In this document: positions 9,037 to 17,150 of the stretch, in pieces
Layout: every line of letters begins with the position of its first letter
How positions within the stretch are numbered: position 1 is the first letter of the stretch
Assembly: GCF_019711355.1 (NCBI RefSeq)
Contig: NZ_CP081297.1
Coordinates: 2,129,001 to 2,193,000 of the forward strand
Length of the DNA stretch: 64,000 nt
Source of the DNA: Qipengyuania psychrotolerans
Lineage (GTDB): Bacteria > Pseudomonadota > Alphaproteobacteria > Sphingomonadales > Sphingomonadaceae
Direction of reading: 5' to 3'
Position numbers and translations under genes: made by a program
The notes under the pieces: generated by a model
The model's database searches: none
What the model saw: only the letters and a program-made list of their open reading frames with translations
Told to the model about the DNA's origin: nothing

Positions 9037-9912
9037 TCAGATATCTTCGCAGATGCGCCCGTAAAGCTGGGGTCTTCGATCACGAAAGAAGCCCATCCCT
9101 GCCCGGTGCGTGGCTGCTCGGTCGAGATCGAGAGTGCTGATCAGGACGCCGGATTCCTCGTGACCGTACTCCTGCGCCAAATCGCCCCACTCGTCCGAGA
9201 TGAAGCTGTGCCCATAAAAGCTCTGCTGGCGGTCGGCCGGACCTTCGTGCCCGATGCGGTTGGCTGCAGCGACCGGCATGCAGTTGGACACTGCGTGGCC
9301 GATCATTGCGCGCCGCCACATACGGCTGGTGTCGAGATCGGCATCGTAGGGTTCTGACCCGATTGCAGTCGGGTAGAGGAGTACCTCAGCGCCTTTCAGG
9401 GCCATCACGCGGGCGCATTCAGGATACCATTGGTCCCAGCAAACGCCCACGCCGATCCGCGCGGATCCACCGGTGCACGGCACATCCCAAACCTTGAAAC
9501 CGTCATTGCCGGGCCGGAAATAGTACTTTTCCTCATATCCCGGGCCGTCGGGAATATGGCTCTTGCGGTAGGTCCCCATGACCGCCCCATCCGGCCCGAT
9601 CATGGCCAGCGTATTGTAATAGTGGTGCCCATCACGCTCGAAGAAGCTGGTGGGAATGGCAACCGAATGCTTCGCCGCCAGATCCTGCATCGCGAGTACC
9701 GACGGATGCTCGGCTGCCGGGCGCGCGCGGGCGAACAGCGCTTCGTCTTCCTCGCGGCAGAAATATTCGCCGGCGAAAAGCTCCGGCGGCAGAATGACCT
9801 GCGCACCCTTATTGGCTGCCTCTTCCACCAAGGCGGACACGGCAGCAATATTCTCGGCTTCGTCCTCACGGGCGAGAGCCAGCTGCAATACGGCTAAGGT
9901 CAATTCTCTCAT
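9037..9912 (-). CDS. aguB: N-carbamoylputrescine amidase
   Basis: Nitrilase-superfamily enzyme that hydrolyses N-carbamoylputrescine to putrescine, ammonia and CO2. The 291-residue chain has the Glu-Lys-Cys triad in LPPELF, YRKSHIPDGPGY and GVCWDQWYPE; the last two blocks are diagnostic of the N-carbamoylputrescine amidase branch. Its usual partner, agmatine deiminase (aguA), is not in the window. The next gene on the same strand follows after 2 nt. Confidence 0.88.
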   Translation of the reverse strand: MRELTLAVLQLALAREDEAENIAAVSALVEEAANKGAQVILPPELFAGEYFCREEDEALFARARPAAEHPSVLAMQDLAAKHSVAIPTSFFERDGHHYYNTLAMIGPDGAVMGTYRKSHIPDGPGYEEKYYFRPGNDGFKVWDVPCTGGSARIGVGVCWDQWYPECARVMALKGAEVLLYPTAIGSEPYDADLDTSRMWRRAMIGHAVSNCMPVAAANRIGHEGPADRQQSFYGHSFISDEWGDLAQEYGHEESGVLISTLDLDRAATHRAGMGFFRDRRPQLYGRICEDI

Positions 9913-9922
9913 GTCGAGGGGG

Positions 9923-10693
9923 TTATTTCGGACGCAGGGCGAAGTCTACCTGGATATGTACGTTGGACCGGGTTGTGCCAATCATCATGCTGGCTCCGCT
10001 TTGCGGGCGCGGAGCAATTGCGAGGGGCGGAGGAGGCGGTGCAGCCGGTGCGGTTCGCTGGACCATGGCCTCGTTCATGGCCTGGGCGCCTTGAAAATAA
10101 GTCTGGCCCTGCTGGCCTCCTGCATCGCGGATATAAAGGACGCGGGAGACTTCCATTCCGGCTGCATCGGCGTAGGCTTCCGCCCGTGACATGGCCGCTT
10201 CGTAAGCATCGGCATAGGCGAGATTGGCAGTCTTCTCGGGGTCGGTCATCGACAGATTGGGTCCGCTCAGGATGTTGGCCCCTGCCTCCGTCACGAGGCT
10301 CACCGCATCCCCGGCACGCTCCGGAGATCTCATCGTGACCTCGATGATGTTGCTGGCCTGGTACTGCCCCTTGCGATCACCCCAATCGATCCGGCTCACA
10401 CTGACCGCACGGGTCTGGATGTCCTTTTCCTCGATACCGAATTCCTGGAGCGCTGCGACAATCTCAGCGATTTTCTCGCCATTGGCTTCGCTCGCGGCTT
10501 TAGCACTGCGCGAGAATGTCTCGATGCCAGCCTGGAATTGCGCCTGGTCGGGCCGCGATTCTGCCTGGCCGGTTGCGCTGACCGACAAGAGCGTTTCTTC
10601 ATGGTCGACACCGCGCACCTCGTCGGCACGGTCGCTGCAAGCCGTCAGCGCAAGCGCAGCAGTGGCGAGCGGCAGGTAACGTACTTTGAACAT
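9923..10693 (-). CDS. SIMPL-domain (DUF541) lipoprotein
   Basis: Envelope lipoprotein of 256 residues. The lipobox LTAC puts the lipidated cysteine at residue 19. The SIMPL/DUF541 domain covers about residues 35-220 (VSATGQAESRPDQAQF start, GPNLSMTDPEK, then an ALxDAxxKAE-like helix). A proline-rich linker (PAAPPPPPLAIAPRP) precedes the last strand. Function of the family is unclear; some members affect envelope stress. Its ribosome-binding site lies in one arm of a perfect 14-bp hairpin, annotated separately. Confidence 0.85.
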   Translation of the reverse strand: MFKVRYLPLATAALALTACSDRADEVRGVDHEETLLSVSATGQAESRPDQAQFQAGIETFSRSAKAASEANGEKIAEIVAALQEFGIEEKDIQTRAVSVSRIDWGDRKGQYQASNIIEVTMRSPERAGDAVSLVTEAGANILSGPNLSMTDPEKTANLAYADAYEAAMSRAEAYADAAGMEVSRVLYIRDAGGQQGQTYFQGAQAMNEAMVQRTAPAAPPPPPLAIAPRPQSGASMMIGTTRSNVHIQVDFALRPK

Positions 10694-10698
10694 GGAAT

Positions 10699-10735
10699 AA
10701 TCCCCTCGATGTAATACTATAACATCGAGGGGATT
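10699..10735 (-). promoter_or_regulatory. Leader hairpin holding the RBS of the SIMPL gene
   Basis: Perfect 14-bp inverted repeat (AATCCCCTCGATGT and its complement) with a 9-nt loop. It ends 5 nt before the ATG of the SIMPL lipoprotein. On the minus strand the 3' arm contains GAGGGG, the only good Shine-Dalgarno sequence for that start, so the folded mRNA would hide it. No T-tract follows, which argues against a plain terminator for the upstream gene. Confidence 0.6.
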
Positions 10736-10774
10736 GCCCCTATCGGGATTAACCGTAGCTGACAGTCAGGCCGT

Positions 10775-11602
10775 TTAGCTCCGTTTGCGGAACAGCAAGG
10801 TCATGCGGTCGCTTTCGCCGATCGCTTCATATTTTGCGCGGTCCTGGTCACCGTAACGAAGTGCCGGTGGCAGCGTCCAGACGCCGCCTTCCCAGTTTGC
10901 GGGATCCTTGGGATTGGCGTTGATTTCGGAGCTCGCGGCAAGTTCGAACCCGTGGAGTTCGAACAGTTTGATCACGTCTTCCTGGCGCATGTAACCGCGT
11001 GCCGGGTTCACTGCAGAATATGCGGCATCGGCCGGTGCGCGGTGCTGGACGACGCCGACCATGCCGTCAGCCTTGAGGATGTCGTATGCGCCCTTCAGCA
11101 CTGTGTCAGCTTCGTTGCCGTTCCACAGACCGTGGATCGAACGGATGATCATTACGCGGTCGGCAGTGCCTTTCACTTCGTCCGGCACCTCGTCGATTTC
11201 ATAGGCCTTCACATCGGCTGCATCGATCTTCATCGCTTTGGCCATGCCTTCCTTGAAGCTTTCGACCCAGCCCTTGCTGCGCGCCTCGGCGGCACGATCG
11301 GGATAGCTGCGCGCATCGCTGTCGCCATTCAAGGCGATGTAGGTGCCGCTGCCCATCAGATAGGGCGCAAGGACACGCGTGTACCACCCGCCGCCCGGGC
11401 CCCACTCGACCACGGTCATGTCCGGCTCGACCTGGAAAAACTCCAGCGTCTCGGCAGGATGGCGATATTGGTCGCGGGCGCGGTCCGCATCGCGCGATCC
11501 ATCGGCAAGAACTGCCTCCAGGTCACCTGATGTGGCGTGGTGGTCAGCGGCAAGCGGGGTTGCGACAAGCGCAGTTGCGGCTGCTGCTAGTAGTATACGC
11601 AT
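10775..11602 (-). CDS. Exported class I methyltransferase-like protein
   Basis: Protein of 275 residues with a clear signal peptide (MRILLAAAATALVATPLAAD) and then a class I S-adenosylmethionine fold: motif I is VVEWGPGGGWYT, with VMIIRSIHGLW and GVVQHR later. Such predicted periplasmic methyltransferase-like proteins are common in alphaproteobacteria, although SAM is not expected in the periplasm, so the activity is uncertain. The start has AGGAGAG 10 nt upstream; a longer frame of 94 codons lacks support. Divergent from msrA. Confidence 0.8.
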   Translation of the reverse strand: MRILLAAAATALVATPLAADHHATSGDLEAVLADGSRDADRARDQYRHPAETLEFFQVEPDMTVVEWGPGGGWYTRVLAPYLMGSGTYIALNGDSDARSYPDRAAEARSKGWVESFKEGMAKAMKIDAADVKAYEIDEVPDEVKGTADRVMIIRSIHGLWNGNEADTVLKGAYDILKADGMVGVVQHRAPADAAYSAVNPARGYMRQEDVIKLFELHGFELAASSEINANPKDPANWEGGVWTLPPALRYGDQDRAKYEAIGESDRMTLLFRKRS

Positions 11603-11725
11603 GGACAAACTCTCCTGGGGTATTGTGAAGCGGATTATTTTCTGTCGCCCTTCTGGCGGCAAGCCGGGTGGATGACAAGCGCCTGCCGGCTTCCTATCTG
11701 CGTGGCCAACAAGGAGAAAGCATAC

Positions 11726-12265
11726 ATGGCGCAGCAACAGGCAATTGTCGCAGGCGGATGCTTCTGGTGCACAGAAGCGGTTATGAAGGACGTAATCGGC
11801 GTCAGCGAAGTCGAAAGCGGATATATCGGCGGCGACAAACCCGATCCGACTTACAAGGAAGTCTGCACCGGCACGACCGGCCATGCAGAAGGTGTGCGCG
11901 TCACGTTCGACGACGAGAAACTATCGCTTGCCGACCTGTACGATGTGTTCCTCGGCACGCATGATCCGACCCAGTTGAACCGTCAGGGCGGCGATGTTGG
12001 CACGCAATATCGCAGCGCAATCTTTGCACTCGATGACGCGCAGCGTACCGAGGCCGAAGCAGCCATCGCGCGCTGGAACGATGATCATGCCGGTCAAAAC
12101 GCCGTGACCACAATCGAAACAGGGGAATGGTTTCCTGCAGAAGATTACCATCAGGAATACTGGGACGGCGAAGGGCAGAGAAACCCCTATTGCCAGGCAG
12201 TGATCCCGCCGAAGCTAATGAAGCTGCGCAAGAGCTTCCAGAAATATCTGAAGCCTGAAGCCTGA
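11726..12265 (+). CDS. msrA: Peptide methionine-S-sulfoxide reductase
   Basis: Cytosolic repair enzyme that reduces the S epimer of methionine sulfoxide. The 179-residue chain has catalytic C12 in GGCFWC, the family block GHAEGVRVTFD and a downstream YHQEYW. AAGGAGAAAG lies 5-6 nt before the ATG. The complementary R-specific enzyme, msrB, lies 15 kb away. The next gene starts 17 nt after the stop and may be co-transcribed. Confidence 0.95.
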   Translation: MAQQQAIVAGGCFWCTEAVMKDVIGVSEVESGYIGGDKPDPTYKEVCTGTTGHAEGVRVTFDDEKLSLADLYDVFLGTHDPTQLNRQGGDVGTQYRSAIFALDDAQRTEAEAAIARWNDDHAGQNAVTTIETGEWFPAEDYHQEYWDGEGQRNPYCQAVIPPKLMKLRKSFQKYLKPEA

Positions 12266-12282
12266 TTGAAGGCACCGGGCGC

Positions 12283-13221
12283 ATGCGGATTGCGATCATC
12301 GGGGCCGGTATGGCCGGCCTCAGCTGCGGACAGCGTCTTGCCGAGGGCGGGCACGAGGTTGAACTCTTCGACAAGGGCCGCGCGGCAGGCGGCCGCATGT
12401 CGACCCGCCGGATGGAAGCGCAGGGCGAGACCCTGCGCTTCGATCACGGTGCCCAGTACTTCACCGCCCGCGACCCCGGGTTCACAGAGCAGGTACGGCA
12501 CTGGGCAGACCTCGGCATCGTAGGCAGGTGGCCTTCGGCTGGACCAGAGGCTTGGGTCGGAACGCCGGCGATGAATGCCCCTTTGCGCCACATGGCAGAG
12601 GCGCTTGATCCCGCGTTCAGCGTGCGGATCGAAAGCATCTCGAAACAAAGCGGCGGCTGGCAGCTTCATGGTGATGGCGCTCCGACAAAAAACTATGATG
12701 CGGTCGTGATTGCCCTGCCCGCGGAACAGGCTGCACCAATGCTGGCACCGCATGACCAGAGCATGGCCCGGATCGCGGATACGACGGAGGCAGATCCGTG
12801 CTGGACCGTGATGGCTGCATTTGCGCAGCCACTTGATTTCACGCCCAACACTTTGCGCGACCAAGGTCCTATAGGCTGGGCGGCGCGCAACAATTCAAAG
12901 CCCGGCAGAGAAAGCCAAGAATGCTGGGTTATCCAGGCAGAGCCCGAATGGTCCCGCAATCACCTCGAAGATGATGCCGCGACGATTGAAAGCGCGCTGC
13001 TCGGGCATCTGGAACAGGCTATTGAAACCTCATTGCCCCCGCGCGTGGCATCGAGCGCTCATCGCTGGCGCTATGCGCGCTCCGGCTCTGCGGGCAAGGA
13101 TTACATGTGGGACAAGGCCAACGCGATTGGCGTCTGCGGCGATTGGCTGATTGCTCCGCGAGTGGAATCGGCCTGGGTATCGGGCCGAATGCTCGCGGAA
13201 GCTGTGCTTGAGGTAAACTAG
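12283..13221 (+). CDS. Renalase-like FAD-dependent oxidoreductase
   Basis: Flavoprotein of 312 residues. The N-terminal dinucleotide motif IIGAGMAGLSCGQ and the second block GRMSTRR followed by FDHGAQYF are typical of renalase-like and amine-oxidase-like proteins (COG3380). The C-terminal FAD contact appears as IGVCGDWL. Bacterial relatives oxidise dihydro isomers of NAD(P)H; that role here is inferred. The 3' end overlaps the convergent rsmB-like gene by 4 bp. Confidence 0.8.
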   Translation: MRIAIIGAGMAGLSCGQRLAEGGHEVELFDKGRAAGGRMSTRRMEAQGETLRFDHGAQYFTARDPGFTEQVRHWADLGIVGRWPSAGPEAWVGTPAMNAPLRHMAEALDPAFSVRIESISKQSGGWQLHGDGAPTKNYDAVVIALPAEQAAPMLAPHDQSMARIADTTEADPCWTVMAAFAQPLDFTPNTLRDQGPIGWAARNNSKPGRESQECWVIQAEPEWSRNHLEDDAATIESALLGHLEQAIETSLPPRVASSAHRWRYARSGSAGKDYMWDKANAIGVCGDWLIAPRVESAWVSGRMLAEAVLEVN

Positions 13222-14456
13222 GCCCCTGCCTGCCAGCGCGCGAAGAAGAACCCGTCCATCCCGCCGTGTTCGTTCAGCATGCTCGGATCGGTCTTCAGCC
13301 ACCCCTCAGCCGTAGGCTCGACCCCGTCCGGCAATTCCGCAGCGGTGATAGGCTGCGGGGACAGCGTAACCTTCTGCGCCCTCGCCTCACCCTCTTCAGC
13401 TTCGAGCGAGCAGACAGCATAGACCAGCACGCCGCCGGGTTTCAGCCAGGTCTGCGCCCGCTCCAGCAAGGCATCCTGCAGCTTTGTCATTTCCTCGATC
13501 TGCGCCTGACCGATCCGGTGCAGCACATCCGGATGCCGCCTTGCGGTGCCCGTTGCCGTGCAGGGCGCATCGAGCAGTATCGCATCGAACTGATGCTTTG
13601 GCTCCCAGATCAAGGCATCGGCTCGCACGGTGCCGGCCTTGAGGTTCGTCCGCTTCAAATTCTGTTTCAGCAGGTCGAGCCGCCGCTTGGAGATATCCAG
13701 CGCCGTGACTTTCCAGCCCTGCGCCGCCAGTTGCAGCGTCTTGCCGCCCGGCGCGGCGCACAAGTCGAGGACTTGGCGCCCCTCTCCCTCGCCCAGCAGC
13801 CTCGCCGGAAGCGAAGCAGCGATATCCTGCACCCACCACGCGCCGTCATCGAACCCTGCCAGCTTTTCGACATTCTCTCCGCGCGGCAGGCGCAGATGAC
13901 CCGGCATGAGGCTATCGGCGGCGAGCTTGGCTTTCCATTGCTCGGTCTCTGCCGGATTGCGCAGGGTCAGGTCGAGCGGCGGTGGTTCGGACAGGCCGCG
14001 GGCGATAGCGTCGGCCTTGTCGCCCCAGCGCGCTGCAACATTTGATGGCAGCGTCGGAGCTTCGGGCAGCGAAATTTCCTGCTTGTTGAGCGTCGAGAAT
14101 ACGCCGTGCGCCAACCGGCGAGGGCCGCCAGCCAGCAGCGGCAATCCAGTTGCCAGCACAGCATGAGGCGGCGTTTCGAGCCGCAGCCACTGTGCCAGCA
14201 TCATCCGCAGCACCATGCGGGGCTTGGAATCGGGCGAAAGGTTGTTTTTCGTCGCGCTGTCGATCGCGTTGTCGAGATCGACCAGCCAGCGCAGGCCTTC
14301 GCTTGCGATCGCCCGCGCAAGCGCTTTGTCTTCGAATTTGCGCACCTCCCTGGTAGCTACCGCGAACGCGACGTCCAGGGTTTCGCCCTTGCGAAGAATC
14401 GCATCGAGGAGCTTGAGCGCGGCCTTGCGCGCATGAATGCCGGGAGGTTGTGCCAT
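13218..14456 (-). CDS. RsmB/NOP-family rRNA cytosine-C5 methyltransferase
   Basis: Methylates a cytosine in 16S rRNA using SAM. The 412-residue protein has an N-terminal NusB-like helical domain (residues 1-130) and a C-terminal methyltransferase domain with motif I LDLCAAPGGKT, the DAPCTATG motif IV that holds one active-site Cys, and AVCSLE for the motif VI catalytic Cys. The domain order matches RsmB. Divergent from the small DUF1674 gene. Confidence 0.88.
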   Translation of the reverse strand: MAQPPGIHARKAALKLLDAILRKGETLDVAFAVATREVRKFEDKALARAIASEGLRWLVDLDNAIDSATKNNLSPDSKPRMVLRMMLAQWLRLETPPHAVLATGLPLLAGGPRRLAHGVFSTLNKQEISLPEAPTLPSNVAARWGDKADAIARGLSEPPPLDLTLRNPAETEQWKAKLAADSLMPGHLRLPRGENVEKLAGFDDGAWWVQDIAASLPARLLGEGEGRQVLDLCAAPGGKTLQLAAQGWKVTALDISKRRLDLLKQNLKRTNLKAGTVRADALIWEPKHQFDAILLDAPCTATGTARRHPDVLHRIGQAQIEEMTKLQDALLERAQTWLKPGGVLVYAVCSLEAEEGEARAQKVTLSPQPITAAELPDGVEPTAEGWLKTDPSMLNEHGGMDGFFFARWQAGA

Positions 14457-14512
14457 GGGCGAAGCGCCTACTCGCTCTTGAAACCTCGCGCCAGCCTGCG
14501 CATTTCATCTTT

Positions 14513-14671
14513 ATGACCAAACGCGCAACCAAGCGGCCCGAGAAATTCGAGAAGCCCGACCACTGGAACAGTGAACCGCCGCCAAAGCCGAAAAAGGGGC
14601 AGGTCGACGAAGACCTCAGCCCCACTCGCTATGGCGACTGGGTCAAGGATGGCATCGCTATCGATTTCTAG
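14513..14671 (+). CDS. DUF1674 protein (SdhAF4-like)
   Basis: Short basic protein of 52 residues ending in SPTRYGDWVKDGIAIDF, the hallmark C-terminus of DUF1674, related to succinate dehydrogenase assembly factor 4, which helps flavinated SdhA. The middle is lysine- and proline-rich. The start is the ATG directly before the basic N-terminus; the frame is open upstream but overlaps the rsmB-like promoter. Its stop overlaps that of the convergent P450 gene by 4 bp. Confidence 0.8.
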   Translation: MTKRATKRPEKFEKPDHWNSEPPPKPKKGQVDEDLSPTRYGDWVKDGIAIDF

Positions 14672-16068
14672 ATGGCGGTCAGCTTGATCTTCAGCCCGTC
14701 CTTGGGCTTGGGGATCGGCCATGCCTGCCAATCGGGATCGCCGTCAGCCAATTCGATCCGGTAACGCGGAAGCATCTGCGCCAGCAGGATTTTCACCTGC
14801 ATATACGCGAAGTGCAGCCCTAGGCACATGTGCGCACCGCCGCCAAACGGCACCCACGCATATTTGTGACGGGCCTTTACCGCTTCGGGCGTGAAATGCA
14901 TCGGATTGAACGTGTGCGGCGTTTCCCAATGCTGTTCCTCGTGATGGACGTAGTGAGCGTTGATGCCCACGTGCGTACCTGCCGGGATGCGGTACCCGCC
15001 GTATTCGAAAGAACGCAGGGCACGCCGCGGGGTCGAGGGCACTGGCGGCACCATCCGCAATGCTTCCTTGAAGGCCATCTCGGTCAGTTCGAGCTTGCCG
15101 AGATCTTCGTAAGCCAGATCGCGGGGGCGGCCTGAGGCGTCGATCCCGCCGGTCACGCTCTCGATTTCCTGCCGCAGTTTTTCCTGCCATTCGGGGTTCT
15201 TCGCAAGCAGCCAGATCAGCGATGTCGCGCTCGATGTGATGGTGTCATGCGCAGCCATCATCAGGAAGTTCATGTGGTCGACAACTTCGTCGACCGGCAT
15301 GAGCGATCCGTCTTCATATTCTGCTGTCGCGAACTGGCTGAACATGTCCTGCCCGCCGCCTTCTGCGCGGCGCTTGTGCGTTTCCTTGGTAAAATAGTCG
15401 ACCAGGAATTCCCGGCCCTTCACGCCCTTGCGCATGAGCGTGAACGGTAATGGCTTGCGCACCGGCGCGACCGATGCCTGAACCATGTATACGAAAGCTT
15501 CGTTGATCCGGTCGGCTTCGGGGCCCCAAGGAATGCCGATGAAGCTGTCAGCCGCGAGATCGAGCGTCAGCTCCTTGATCGCAGGGTAAAACTGCATGTC
15601 GCCCGCGCCCCACTCGTCCATCCGCGTGGCAATGCCCCGATTGAGGCTGTCCGAATAGTGCCGCATCGGTCCGGGCTTGAATGCAATCGAAAGGGCGCGG
15701 CGGTCGACGCGGTGATGATCGAAATCCATCAGCATCAACCCGCGCGGGAAAAGTTGGTCCAGAATGGGCCCCCAACCCTGCTCGCTGCTGAACAGTTTTT
15801 GCCGGTCGAACAGCACCAGCTCATTCGCATCGGCGCCGATCAGCGCGACGTTCCAGCCGCCAAAAGCCTTGTTCTTGTAGACCCGGCCAAACTTCTCGAC
15901 CGCCCTGCGCGTGAAGCCGTGCGGATCGGCAAGCATCTTGAATGTATTGCCCACGACCGGCAGGCCGCCTTCGCCCGGAATATGCGCCAGATCCTGCAAG
16001 GACGGATTGCCCTCGGCCCAATGTTTGGGCTCGATTTCAGCGGGTTGATGCGCGGCGATGCTGGCCAT
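14668..16068 (-). CDS. Cytochrome P450
   Basis: Soluble haem monooxygenase of 466 residues. The I-helix oxygen-activation segment reads AAHDTITSS, the K-helix ExxR sits in KEALRMVPP, and the haem-binding Cys lies in FGGGAHMCLG near the C-terminus. The sequence resembles the CYP branch acting on sterols or retinoids, but the substrate is unknown. No dedicated ferredoxin or reductase lies beside it. The short gap upstream holds a small inverted repeat ACTTAC/GTAAGT. Confidence 0.88.
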   Translation of the reverse strand: MASIAAHQPAEIEPKHWAEGNPSLQDLAHIPGEGGLPVVGNTFKMLADPHGFTRRAVEKFGRVYKNKAFGGWNVALIGADANELVLFDRQKLFSSEQGWGPILDQLFPRGLMLMDFDHHRVDRRALSIAFKPGPMRHYSDSLNRGIATRMDEWGAGDMQFYPAIKELTLDLAADSFIGIPWGPEADRINEAFVYMVQASVAPVRKPLPFTLMRKGVKGREFLVDYFTKETHKRRAEGGGQDMFSQFATAEYEDGSLMPVDEVVDHMNFLMMAAHDTITSSATSLIWLLAKNPEWQEKLRQEIESVTGGIDASGRPRDLAYEDLGKLELTEMAFKEALRMVPPVPSTPRRALRSFEYGGYRIPAGTHVGINAHYVHHEEQHWETPHTFNPMHFTPEAVKARHKYAWVPFGGGAHMCLGLHFAYMQVKILLAQMLPRYRIELADGDPDWQAWPIPKPKDGLKIKLTAI

Positions 16069-16117
16069 GAATTCAGTTGCTCCTGACTACTTACCTCGTT
16101 GTAAGTAATCCTGAGAC

Positions 16118-17140
16118 TTAAATCCAGCCCGACAATTCCCGGCGCAATATCTGCTCCAGCATGTCCAGACCAGCGTCTGACGTGTTGAGGCAGGAAAGGG
16201 CCGCAAACTGCTCGCCGCCCGCCTCGGTAAACTGTTCCTTGCCCTGGATCGCGAGCTCCTCAAGCGTTTCCAGACAGTCGGCAGAAAATCCTGGCGCAGC
16301 AATAGCCAAGCGCTTTGTCCCTGCCCTTGCTTCTTCTTCCAGCACCGTATCGGTTGCCGGCTCCAGCCATTTCGCCGGGCCGAAGCGCGACTGGAAGGCC
16401 GTGCGAAAGCGCAGGCCGCTATCCGCCATCCTTTCCTGCAAAAGGCGCGAAGTCTTCTGGCAATGGCAATGATAGGGATCGCCCAGCTCCAGCGTACGCT
16501 TCGGCATCCCATGAAAGCTCAGAATGAGCACCTCGGGTTCAAAATCGAGCGCACCAAGCTGGCTGGTCAGATCTTTGGCCAAGGCATCGATGTAAGCGGG
16601 ATCGTCATGATACGGCGGCAGGGTCCGCAAGCTCGTCTGCCAACGCATTTCCCGCAGCTTATCCGCAGCCTTGTCCACAACCGTTGCCGTCGTCGCGCCG
16701 CTGTATTGTGGATAGAGCGGTGCCAGCAGAATGCGGTCACAGCCGGCATCCATCAGCTTCTGCATCTGGTCCGGGATCGACGGATTGCCGTACCGCATCG
16801 CCCAGTCGACGTTCACATCGTCGCCCAGCCGCGCCTGCATGGCCTCGGCCTGCTTGCGCGTAATTACGGCAAGCGGCGATCCTTCATCGGTCCAGACCTG
16901 GGCATAGGCGTGCGCACTTTTCTTGGGGCGCGTGTTGAGGATGATGCCCCGCAGGATCGGCTGCCATGCAATCGGCGGAATTTCGACGACACGCCGATCG
17001 GACAGGAATTCTGCCAGATAGCGTTTGACCGGCCCTTTTTCCGGAGCTTCGGGCGTTCCGAGATTCACGACAAGCACCCCGATCTTGCCCGATTTTACGG
17101 GAGGGTGATCACCGGGGAGCTGTTGTTCCTGCCAAGTCAA
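16118..17140 (-). CDS. hemH: Ferrochelatase
   Basis: Inserts ferrous iron into protoporphyrin IX, the last step of haem synthesis, at the cytosolic face of the membrane. The 340-residue form has VNLGTPEAP at the N-terminus, the active-site His in LSFHGMP and the conserved PGFSADCLETLEE block. The TTG start has GAGG upstream; the frame stays open for 22 more codons into the preceding gene. It starts 11 nt after the molybdenum hydroxylase gene, probably in one transcript. Confidence 0.92.
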   Translation of the reverse strand: MTWQEQQLPGDHPPVKSGKIGVLVVNLGTPEAPEKGPVKRYLAEFLSDRRVVEIPPIAWQPILRGIILNTRPKKSAHAYAQVWTDEGSPLAVITRKQAEAMQARLGDDVNVDWAMRYGNPSIPDQMQKLMDAGCDRILLAPLYPQYSGATTATVVDKAADKLREMRWQTSLRTLPPYHDDPAYIDALAKDLTSQLGALDFEPEVLILSFHGMPKRTLELGDPYHCHCQKTSRLLQERMADSGLRFRTAFQSRFGPAKWLEPATDTVLEEEARAGTKRLAIAAPGFSADCLETLEELAIQGKEQFTEAGGEQFAALSCLNTSDAGLDMLEQILRRELSGWI

Positions 17141-17150
17141 TTTATAAGCC

